From NCBI RefSeq assembly GCF_007745175.1, contig NZ_CP036271.1, forward strand, positions 6,597,439 to 6,661,438: DNA of 64,000 nucleotides. Reading direction: 5' to 3'. Positions within the stretch are counted from its first letter, which is position 1, and each line of letters begins with the position of its first letter. Both the position numbers and the translations under genes were made by a program. This document shows, piece after piece, positions 1 through 11,537 of this stretch. The notes beneath the pieces are model-generated. The model was not told the DNA's origin. It saw only the letters and a program-made list of their open reading frames with translations, and did not search any database. Source of the stretch: Caulifigura coniformis. GTDB taxonomy: Bacteria > Planctomycetota > Planctomycetia > Planctomycetales > Planctomycetaceae.

Positions 1-156
1 ATAACACGGATAGAACGGATAAGGGAAAAAGAGTCGTTCTGGCGGTCGAAGAGGATGTATGACAAGGCTTTCGCTGAAGCCAATGACACACTTTCTGTCA
101 CGGCGGTGACCAGGTCGAACCGCCCCTTATCCTTTTGATCCGTGCTATCCGTGGTT
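1..156. repeat. imperfect inverted repeat, tail of gltB intergenic region
   Basis: The first 25 bases (containing cacggatagaacggataagg) are matched in reverse complement by bases 124-156 (ccttatccttttgatccgtg and on). The arms are imperfect and the loop is about 100 bases. This lies just beyond the stop of gltB. Words of the type cacggatagcacggat look like short dispersed intergenic repeats; whether it acts as a terminator for gltB cannot be told. Confidence 0.5.
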
Positions 157-172
157 CTTGCCTTCCTTCAAT

Positions 173-4891
<4,719 letters not shown>

Positions 4892-4978
4892 TTCGTCCAT
4901 CCTCAGGGGGTGGAGGCAAGTCGTCCGACAGATTCGGGGAATCTTCGAGGCGACGTTGCTCCGAGTACTTCAGAGTCT

Positions 4979-5914
4979 TCAGTCAGCCTTGGCCCGCTCA
5001 GCGGGCGCCCGTTTCGTCCAGGGGTCGTCAGCCCCGAGAGCCTCTTGCAGAAGTTCGACGAACCGCGACGCGGCCGCCGACAGATGTTTGTGACGCCGCT
5101 TGACGATGCCGAGCGGACGATGCCACTTCAAACCCGTCAGGTGCAGCGCCTTCAGCATTCCCGCGTCGATCTCGCGCCGGGCGGTCGGCAGGGGAAGTAT
5201 GGAAACGCCGGCTCCGATTTCGACGGCGCGCTTGATGTTCTCGATATTATCGAACTGGTGGACGGCGTTCACCGACACCTTGTTCTTCCGCAGGGTGCGG
5301 TCGATCTCTTTCCGGATCCGCAGGTCCTGTGTGAACGCGACGAAGTCTTCGCCGTCGATTTCCGCGAGGGCGATGTCCGTCTTCGCGGCCAGTCGATGCT
5401 GCGGCGCAACGACGACCCCGATCACCTGGTCGAGCCAGGGAATGCATTCGATGTCGCCGCCGTCGCGGGGGAACGACACGATGCCGAGATCGGCCTCGTC
5501 CTGATTCACCCGTTCGTACACCTGGTCTGGATGGAGATAGTCCAGTTGCAGGACGACATCGGGATAGCGGTCCTCGAAGCGGCTGACGTACTCCGCCATC
5601 TGGAGCAGTCCGACCGAGTAAATCGCCGCGACTCGAACACGCCCCGTGACCTTGGCACTCAGGTTCTGGACCCGATCCTCGAGGAGCCGGTAGTCGGAAA
5701 ACAGTCGACGGCAGCCATCGAAATAGGCTTCGCCGGGAGGGGTGAGCTGCAGGGGCCGCTGCGAGCGATCGATGAGCGTAACGCCAAGGTGCTCTTCGAG
5801 TTGCTGAATTGCCTGGCTGATGGCCGGTTGGGACATGCCGCGAGCCGCTGCCGCCTTGGAGAAGCTCCGGCAGTTGGCGACATCACAGAAGATTTCTGCA
5901 TTTCGCAGCAGCAT
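4979..5914 (-). CDS. LysR family transcriptional regulator
   Basis: DNA-binding regulator of about 311 residues, typical for the family. Residues 1-60 form the winged helix-turn-helix (motif SFSKAAAARGMSQPAISQAI), followed by the dimerisation helix and a LysR substrate-binding domain (from about residue 90, RVRVAAIYSVG). It sits directly upstream of gltB in the same direction, which suggests it controls nitrogen assimilation, as GltC does for gltAB in Bacillus; that is inference from position. The ATG at 5914 is used; a GTG at 5920 in the same frame could also start it (GAGGGA lies 11 bases before). Confidence 0.93.
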   Translation of the reverse strand: MLLRNAEIFCDVANCRSFSKAAAARGMSQPAISQAIQQLEEHLGVTLIDRSQRPLQLTPPGEAYFDGCRRLFSDYRLLEDRVQNLSAKVTGRVRVAAIYSVGLLQMAEYVSRFEDRYPDVVLQLDYLHPDQVYERVNQDEADLGIVSFPRDGGDIECIPWLDQVIGVVVAPQHRLAAKTDIALAEIDGEDFVAFTQDLRIRKEIDRTLRKNKVSVNAVHQFDNIENIKRAVEIGAGVSILPLPTARREIDAGMLKALHLTGLKWHRPLGIVKRRHKHLSAAASRFVELLQEALGADDPWTKRAPAERAKAD

Positions 5915-5920
5915 GGTCAC

Positions 5921-6395
5921 GGCCGCGCGTCCCTCGAAAACGGCATCCGTTGCACCGTGTCATCCGCCGGACGAATGAAGTGACCGGCGTGTTATTGATG
6001 AATAGGTTATGGAGGCCAGGGGCGGGTGTCAATCGCGTGGATGTTTTCGCGACACGGAGTTTCGAAAATGCGTTCGCGGGAAGTTGAGAAAAGGAATGTC
6101 ACCGCAGAGACACAGAGGACGCAGAGAAGAGGGAGATCTCGGCCCGCAGCTCGAACCACCGGTTCACGTCATGAGTTCTGAACTCGGTTGGACACGTCCG
6201 ACATTCCGACCCACAGTTCCACCATCGCCTGAAGAGCTCATTCCAAAGCGGCCCCCGATCCAGCCAGCCGCGACCTCCCTCTTCTCAGCGTCCTCTGGGT
6301 CTCTGTGGTGAAACTTTTTTCCCACCCCAGGCACCACCTCAAAAGACCGCAATTGGCGAGTGTCGGAAGGAGGGATATAGTCGGCAGACCTCTTC
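5921..6395. other. 475-base intergenic region between divergent genes, with inverted repeat
   Basis: Separates the LysR gene from the DUF2617-like gene and must hold both promoters; I could not assign -35/-10 boxes with confidence. The right half is occupied by an imperfect long inverted repeat described separately. No coding signal is convincing on either strand. Confidence 0.6.
6100..6311. repeat. long imperfect inverted repeat (caccgcagagacacagagg type)
   Basis: Left arm 6100-6138 (caccgcagagacacagagg, then acgcagagaagaggga) and right arm 6274-6311 (tccctcttctcagcgtcctc, then tgggtctctgtggtgaaa) are near-complementary over about 38 bases with a 135-base spacer. A related single arm (accgcggagagacggaaaac) occurs at 20098-20130. 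This looks like a non-coding dispersed element, not a gene. Confidence 0.7.
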
Positions 6396-6962
6396 ATGAA
6401 AGTCGGCCGGATGGCTGTTCAGTCCGTTCATCCCAGCGCATTCGAACTCGCGTTTCGCCTGTACGACAGGGCGATTCATCCTGAGCTGTTCGATATCCGT
6501 GCGACGAAGAAGATTGACGGGGCCGGCTGGAAGGCGGCCATCAGCATTTGCGCCGGCGGACATGTCATTGCCCTCCAGACGCCGACCGGCGTCGCGACCG
6601 AACTGGCGATTCCGGCCCGCCTCATGACGCCCGACCGCGGCCTCGCCGCCGGACACAAGCTCGGAGCAAGCCGCGACTGGACCCTTCCGCTGAGCTGTGG
6701 CGTCCACGCCCACTTCAGCGCCCATATTGATGCGGTCGACGCCGTGGCCTTCCGGAATATCGAGCAGGAATTGACGCTCGACGCCCGCAGTTCGGCGATT
6801 TCGTTCCGGTTTCCCGGCGCGGGGCGCCTGCAGCCGGGGCCGCTGAGCGTCATTCGTGCCGAGTCTCTCGCCAGCGGCGTGATGTTCCATGCGTTCCACA
6901 CGTTCCCCGAGAACTCGGCCGTGCTGCGGACGCAGTCGCTCTACGAACTGCCGGCCGCCTGA
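6396..6962 (+). CDS. conserved protein, DUF2617-like
   Basis: A 188-residue soluble protein without signal peptide or membrane segment. It begins HPSAFELAFRLYDRAIHPELF-like and contains a conserved-looking central part around LTPDRGLAAGHKLG; this resembles the uncharacterised family DUF2617 as I remember it, so the family name is tentative. No function can be given. The start at 6396 lacks an obvious ribosome binding site; an ATG five codons downstream (6411) is an alternative. The next gene, a DUF2007-like protein, follows in the same direction after about 90 bases. Confidence 0.75.
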   Translation: MKVGRMAVQSVHPSAFELAFRLYDRAIHPELFDIRATKKIDGAGWKAAISICAGGHVIALQTPTGVATELAIPARLMTPDRGLAAGHKLGASRDWTLPLSCGVHAHFSAHIDAVDAVAFRNIEQELTLDARSSAISFRFPGAGRLQPGPLSVIRAESLASGVMFHAFHTFPENSAVLRTQSLYELPAA

Positions 6963-7050
6963 TCGCGACCGGCTTCCCCGCGGGAGTCCCTCCTCTAGAA
7001 TTGAGGACTTGCGACGCAGCCCCGTCACCAGACCGGATGAGAGCGCAGCC

Positions 7051-7350
7051 ATGGACCACGCGACCGAGCGGATGATCGAGGCCTACGTCGCCCGCGATTC
7101 TTTCGAAGGGCACTTTCTGAAAGACCTGCTCTCTGGCCAGGGCATCGAGGCCCATGTGACCGACGAGAATTCGGTCTACGCGGGCGTCGGCGGGATCGAG
7201 CGTCCCAAGGTGTGGGTCTTCGAGAAAGATCAGGAGGCTGCGCGGCGCCTTCTCGAAGAGTATGAAGCCACTCGCGCGCAGTCCGCAGCGCAACCCGATG
7301 AAGCGGACGATATCGCTCCGGAGTTCGATGCGCGTGACGAAACGCCGTAG
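7051..7350 (+). CDS. DUF2007-like putative signal-transducing protein
   Basis: A 99-residue protein with the pattern of the DUF2007 family: an opening segment about responding to two positions (EAYVARDSFEGHFLKDLLSG), then QGIEAHVTDEN, and a strand-helix end VWVFEKDQEAARRLLEEYE. The family is often found as small cytoplasmic proteins whose partner is unknown. The acidic tail after residue 80 is probably disordered. I start it at the ATG at 7051; the open frame extends upstream but that part overlaps the previous gene and is not family-like. A strong hairpin follows the stop. Confidence 0.8.
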   Translation: MDHATERMIEAYVARDSFEGHFLKDLLSGQGIEAHVTDENSVYAGVGGIERPKVWVFEKDQEAARRLLEEYEATRAQSAAQPDEADDIAPEFDARDETP

Positions 7351-7367
7351 CCGACTCGCCAAACGAA

Positions 7368-7403
7368 AAACACCCCGGCTGCTTTGGAGCGGCCGGGGTG
7401 TTT
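7368..7403. terminator. bidirectional hairpin terminator
   Basis: Stem aaacaccccggc (7368-7379) pairs with gccggggtgttt (7392-7403) around a 12-base loop. It lies between two convergent genes (the DUF2007-like gene and rimI), with A/T-rich ends on both sides, so it can serve both strands. Confidence 0.85.
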
Positions 7404-7425
7404 GAATGTGGTCTCGCAGCGAATC

Positions 7426-7959
7426 TCAGGCGGCCTCTTCGATGTCCGAGATCCGGTTTTGCGGAATGTATGGAGCGAGTTCGTCGGACTGCCGGTCGAG
7501 CCGGAACTGCATGATGTAGGCGTCTTCGGCCGTGTCGTCGTAGTGGCAGCGAACCACCCGGACGGCCCGGAAACCCTGGGTGCGGAAGAACAGCTGGCCG
7601 TCGAGGTTGCTTTCGCGGAGATCGAGCAGGATCTCGTTGCGACGCTGTTGCGACAGCTTGTCGATCAGCCGGAGCACCATTTGTTTGCCGACGCCCATCC
7701 GGCGGACTTCCGGAGCGACGGCGAAGTTCAGGATGTGGAGCTTGGCCTTGTGCAGTTCATAGATCATGAACCCCACGATCTGATGATTCGCTTCGGCCAC
7801 CATGCCGATGCAGTTGCGCTGCCGCAGGCAGCAGAGGAAGTCTTCGTCAGTCCAGGCGGTGGCGAAGCTGGTCCGCTCGATCTGGAGAACCTCGGGCATG
7901 TCGCGGCGGATCAGCCAGCGAATCTGCACGTCGAGTTGTTGTTTCGTGATATTGCTCAC
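7426..7959 (-). CDS. rimI: ribosomal-protein-alanine N-acetyltransferase RimI-like
   Basis: GNAT-fold N-acetyltransferase of 177 residues. The acetyl-CoA pyrophosphate-binding loop is visible as VRRMGVGKQM (R/Q-x-x-G-x-G) near residue 90, preceded by the strand LHILNFAVAPE and followed by LDLRESNLDGQLFFRTQGFR, both typical for RimI, which acetylates the N terminus of ribosomal protein S18. The C-terminal 25 residues (LDRQSDELAPYIPQNR) extend beyond the usual end of about 150. Other GNAT substrates cannot be excluded from sequence alone. Confidence 0.85.
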   Translation of the reverse strand: MSNITKQQLDVQIRWLIRRDMPEVLQIERTSFATAWTDEDFLCCLRQRNCIGMVAEANHQIVGFMIYELHKAKLHILNFAVAPEVRRMGVGKQMVLRLIDKLSQQRRNEILLDLRESNLDGQLFFRTQGFRAVRVVRCHYDDTAEDAYIMQFRLDRQSDELAPYIPQNRISDIEEAA

Positions 7960-8233
7960 TTATGCCTCCATGCACCGGCAGCAGCATCGAGCCCCGATCG
8001 GGCACATCCGACGTTCCTTCGTCATCTGATCCCGTCACGCGAGCAAGTTAATGAATGGCACACAGCGGGAGAAGGCCTGTTGTGGGACGATCGCGAAAAC
8101 GAGGGGCGCATCTCCATCAATCCCCGTTTCGGCCGCTGCGAAGCGGCATCTTCCGCCGGTAAGATGCAAAACACGCTGCCTCCGGCGTCCCGATTCCGCC
8201 CCACCTGGCCCCGCTTTCCCACGCTCTTCCCGG

Positions 8234-8770
8234 ATGAATCAGGACACGGCTCATCCGCGGCTCGCCGGCCGCGTCGCGACCGCCACCACGCGGCTCATCC
8301 TGATCGCCATCGTGGCGGGCGGCCTCGTTACGGTCGCGATGAATCTCTGGCAGATGCGATCGACGGGCAACGCCTTACCTTCCACTACATCGGACACGGT
8401 TGCGCCGTTGAATGACCTCCTGCGCGACACTCTTCCTGTCGTCCAGGATCGAGTTCGGGGGAGTGAAGCGGCCGCACGGGACGCCGTCGTGAACAAGATT
8501 CGCGACCAGATCGCCGCCGCCGTGTCGGAAGTCGCGTCCCGGACGGGGGCCGTTGAAACGAAGGACGATCCATTCCGGGACGCGATCGAACTGGCCCGCG
8601 ATCCGGGAGGGGTCTGGTCCGTCCACCAGCTTCAGGAAGTGGGCCGCAGGATCGTCGGCGTCGCCCGATCCGGGCGGGAACCGGCGGTGCTGTTCTGGGG
8701 CGGCTATGATGAGGCCGGTCCCGGCGAATGGACCACCTGGATCATGCAGCTTCCGCTGCCGAAGGAGTGA
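8234..8770 (+). CDS. membrane-anchored protein of unknown function, coupled to pseudo-HtrA
   Basis: A 178-residue protein with one transmembrane helix at about residues 20-40 (TRLILIAIVAGGLVTVAMNL), then a helical stretch (about 55-105) and a C-terminal globular part ending GEWTTWIMQLPLPKE. I do not recognise a family. Its TGA stop (8768-8770) is two bases before the ATG of the next gene, and that gene's ribosome binding site (AAGGAG at 8762-8767) lies inside this coding region, so the two are translationally coupled and may work together. The open frame extends upstream to 8051, but ATG 8234 is the best start because the membrane helix follows it. Confidence 0.8.
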   Translation: MNQDTAHPRLAGRVATATTRLILIAIVAGGLVTVAMNLWQMRSTGNALPSTTSDTVAPLNDLLRDTLPVVQDRVRGSEAAARDAVVNKIRDQIAAAVSEVASRTGAVETKDDPFRDAIELARDPGGVWSVHQLQEVGRRIVGVARSGREPAVLFWGGYDEAGPGEWTTWIMQLPLPKE

Positions 8771-8772
8771 AG

Positions 8773-10785
8773 ATGAAGCTGATGTCAGAAACCATCCTGC
8801 GGGATGCCCGGGTTCTCCGAAGAAGCCGGGTTTCTTTCGGCGCGGCCCTCGTCCTCGCCGCGATCTTCGGCACGCCGGTCGCCCCACTCTCCGCGCAGTC
8901 CATCCCACTCCCGATCCTCGAGGAACGCGCGTTCCAACAGGCGGCCCTGAAGGCCGAAGCGTCGGTCGTCCGCATCGAGACGATCGGCGGCGTCGACGTG
9001 ATCGGCGAGACGCTGATCGCCAACGGGCCGACCTCCGGAGTCGTCGTCGGCGCCGATGGCTGGATCATCACCAGCTCGTTCAACTTTTTGTCCCAGCCGA
9101 CCTCCATTCTGGTGACGGTGGGCGAAGGCCAGCGACATCCTGCCAGGCTGGTCGCGAAGGATGAATCGAGACAGCTCACCCTGCTGAAAATCGATGCCGA
9201 AGGGTTGAAGACGCTCGAGGCCGTTCCCCGCGAGGAGTTTCGCGTCGGCCAGTGGACGATCGCACTGGGCCGGACCCTGGAACCGACGTTTCCCAACGTG
9301 AGCGTCGGAATCCTCAGCGCGCTCAATCGCATTTCCGGCAAGGCGATCCAGACCGATGCCAAGATCTCTCCGGTCAACTACGGAGGAGCGCTGGTCGACC
9401 TCAATGGTCGCTGCCTTGGCATCATTGTCCCGATGTCCCCCGACCGCGAAGAGGTGACCGCCGGCGTCGACTGGTACGACTCGGGAATCGGGTTCGCCGT
9501 TCCACTCGTCGACATCCTGAGGGTGGTCGACCGGCTCAAGGCCGGCGAGACCCTGAAGCCCGGCCGGTTGGGTATTCTCTATCCCGACAAGGGACTCCTG
9601 ACCGGCGAGGTGAAGATCGACAAGGTCCGGCCGCGTTCACCGGCCGAGGCCGCCGGGCTCCTCGCCAACGACGTGATTGTCGGGCTGGACGGGCAGGAGG
9701 TCGACAGGGCCGCAACCCTCAAGCAACTGCTCGGCCCGAAGTACGGCGGTGATTCGGTCGTGCTCAAGGTTCGCCGCGGAAGCGAGACGTTCGAGAAGCC
9801 CGTGACTCTCGTCAGCCAGATTCCACCTTTCGAACTCGGCTTTCTGGGGCTGCTCCCGGAACGGAAGCCGAAATCGGAACCGGGACCTGCTTCGATTCGT
9901 GCCGTGCTTCCGGGGTCTCCTGCGGAGACGGCTGGCCTGAAGCCGGGAATGGCCGTCATCAAAGTTGGAGACAAGTCGACTCCGTCTTTCGCGGATGTGC
10001 AGACGGCGCTCGAGACGCAGGCGGCCGGCGACAAAGTGACCCTGGAGATTGAAGAGAAGGGCCAGAAGTCGACGCGCGAGGCGACCTTGGCCGCCACGCC
10101 AGAGGCCGTGCCGGAGACACCCGCTGCTCCTGTGATTCCGACTCCGGCCGAGGCGCCGAAGGATCTCAAGACGGGTCGTTTCGTCGACACGATCGAGGGG
10201 GACGACCGTCGTTTCTGGGCCTACGTGCCCGAGCACTACAACCCGGCCTTTTCGTATGGCCTGGTCGTCTGGCTGCATCCTGAGGCGGACAAGCGGGAAG
10301 CCTCGACGCTCGAACTCTGGAAGTCGCACTGTGAAGAGCGCGGTCTGATTCTCGTCGCGCCGCCGGCGTCGAACGAGGAGTGGGGGGCGTCCGACGTCGA
10401 ATTCGTGTTGGGCGTGATTGCGAAGATGCAGAAACGCTACACGATCGACCCGGTACGCACCGTCGTCGTCGGCGAAGCGGAAGGAGGACGGCTGGCGCTG
10501 TTCCTGGGGCTCACGAAGCGAGACGTCGTCGCTGCGGTGGCGACCATCGGCTTCGCCCTTCCGGCGCGCGTTCCCGAAGTCGACCCCGAGAATCCCGTCC
10601 GGTTCCACGTTTCGACGTTCGACGGCAGCCCGACCGCTTCCGCCATCAGGAAGAGCATCGAGCCCTACCGCAAAGAGAAGTACCCCTTGATCCTGCAGGA
10701 ATGGAAAGGAGCCGGCCAGGAAGGCCCCACAGCGGAGACGGTCGGCGAACTCGTCCGCTGGATCGACACCCTCGACGGCGTCTGA
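8773..10785 (+). CDS. secreted HtrA-like pseudoprotease with two PDZ domains and esterase-like C-terminal domain
   Basis: About 670 residues. A basic N terminus and hydrophobic helix (about 20-41, ending LSAQS) suggests export. Residues 50-270 follow the HtrA/DegP trypsin-like fold (DGWIITSS, ARLVAKDESRQLTLLKI, QTDAKISPVNYGGAL), yet the three catalytic positions are changed: His to Phe103, Asp to Gln134, Ser to Tyr203. Two PDZ domains follow (about 275-355, RPRSPAEAAGLLANDVIVGL; about 370-455, LPGSPAETAGLKPGMAVIKV). After a Pro/Ala linker, residues 470-670 resemble a dienelactone-hydrolase/esterase domain, but the nucleophile elbow reads GEAEGG (Ala569 where Ser is expected) and no catalytic His is evident. 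The protein is likely a binding scaffold or sensor in the cell envelope, not an enzyme; this is inference. Confidence 0.88.
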   Translation: MKLMSETILRDARVLRRSRVSFGAALVLAAIFGTPVAPLSAQSIPLPILEERAFQQAALKAEASVVRIETIGGVDVIGETLIANGPTSGVVVGADGWIITSSFNFLSQPTSILVTVGEGQRHPARLVAKDESRQLTLLKIDAEGLKTLEAVPREEFRVGQWTIALGRTLEPTFPNVSVGILSALNRISGKAIQTDAKISPVNYGGALVDLNGRCLGIIVPMSPDREEVTAGVDWYDSGIGFAVPLVDILRVVDRLKAGETLKPGRLGILYPDKGLLTGEVKIDKVRPRSPAEAAGLLANDVIVGLDGQEVDRAATLKQLLGPKYGGDSVVLKVRRGSETFEKPVTLVSQIPPFELGFLGLLPERKPKSEPGPASIRAVLPGSPAETAGLKPGMAVIKVGDKSTPSFADVQTALETQAAGDKVTLEIEEKGQKSTREATLAATPEAVPETPAAPVIPTPAEAPKDLKTGRFVDTIEGDDRRFWAYVPEHYNPAFSYGLVVWLHPEADKREASTLELWKSHCEERGLILVAPPASNEEWGASDVEFVLGVIAKMQKRYTIDPVRTVVVGEAEGGRLALFLGLTKRDVVAAVATIGFALPARVPEVDPENPVRFHVSTFDGSPTASAIRKSIEPYRKEKYPLILQEWKGAGQEGPTAETVGELVRWIDTLDGV

Positions 10786-10839
10786 GCTCCCACCTCTCAG
10801 TCCAGTTCCCGACCAACTCTCGTTTCGGACTCGAGTCAC

Positions 10840-11445
10840 TTGCTCCGCACCATCCTGTTCGACCTCGGCAACGTCATCGTCCATTTCTCTCACGCCCGCA
10901 TGTGTGAGCAGATCGGCGCCGTGCTGGAATGGACGGGTCCCGAGACCCGCGAGTTTCTGATCGACTCGGGACTCATGTGGAACTTCGAACGCGGCCTCGT
11001 GACCGAGGGGGATCTCCTTGCCGCCGTCGAGAAACAGCGCGAACGGAAGATCGAGCTCGTCTCGCTGAGCACTGCGTGCAGCGACATCTTCCAGCTCAAC
11101 GAGCCGCTGGTTCCGGTGATCGAATCGCTCAAACGCCGGGGGTTGAGGCTGGTCGTCCTGTCCAATACGAGCCATTGGCATGTCGACTGGATTCGCCGCC
11201 ACTGGAACGTGCTCGATCTGTTCGACGAACTCGTCCTCTCCTATGAAGTCGGGGCGATCAAGCCGGAGCCGGCGATCTACGAGGCCGCGATGAAGGCGAT
11301 CCGCTGCCGCCCGGAGGAATGCTTCTACACGGACGACATCCCCGCCTACGTCGCCGCGGGTCGTGAGTTTGGACTGCAGGCCGAAGTGTTCACGGACGTG
11401 GCCGCGCTAATCCCGCAACTGGCGGCGCGTGGCATCACGATCTGA
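10840..11445 (+). CDS. HAD-superfamily hydrolase, YihX-like phosphatase
   Basis: A 201-residue subfamily IA haloacid-dehalogenase protein. Motif I is FDLGNVI with nucleophile Asp8; the second Asp of the usual DxD is Gly, as in E. coli YihX (alpha-D-glucose-1-phosphate phosphatase). Motif II is VVLSNTS (Thr/Ser), motif III Lys in GAIKPEPAIYEAA, motif IV DD in CFYTDDIPAYV. Probably a sugar-phosphate phosphatase; the substrate is not determined. Translation appears to start at the TTG at 10840, since the fold begins there and no ATG is near. It lies 54 bases after the pseudo-HtrA gene, so it may be cotranscribed. Confidence 0.87.
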   Translation: MLRTILFDLGNVIVHFSHARMCEQIGAVLEWTGPETREFLIDSGLMWNFERGLVTEGDLLAAVEKQRERKIELVSLSTACSDIFQLNEPLVPVIESLKRRGLRLVVLSNTSHWHVDWIRRHWNVLDLFDELVLSYEVGAIKPEPAIYEAAMKAIRCRPEECFYTDDIPAYVAAGREFGLQAEVFTDVAALIPQLAARGITI

Positions 11446-11537
11446 ATCCTCTCAGCCGCTGCCGATTGACGTTCGGGGGACCGTTGCGGAAGCTGAGGGG
11501 CGCACGATTGCGACCTCTTTCTCCGCAGGGCAGGGAG

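Noticed and set aside
8051-8233. longer start for the coupled membrane protein
   Set aside because: The extra residues are not protein-like and would put the membrane helix in the middle; ATG 8234 is better.
9637-11202. 521-residue open frame on the minus strand
   Set aside because: Opposite to the pseudo-HtrA and HAD genes; no motif or start signal.
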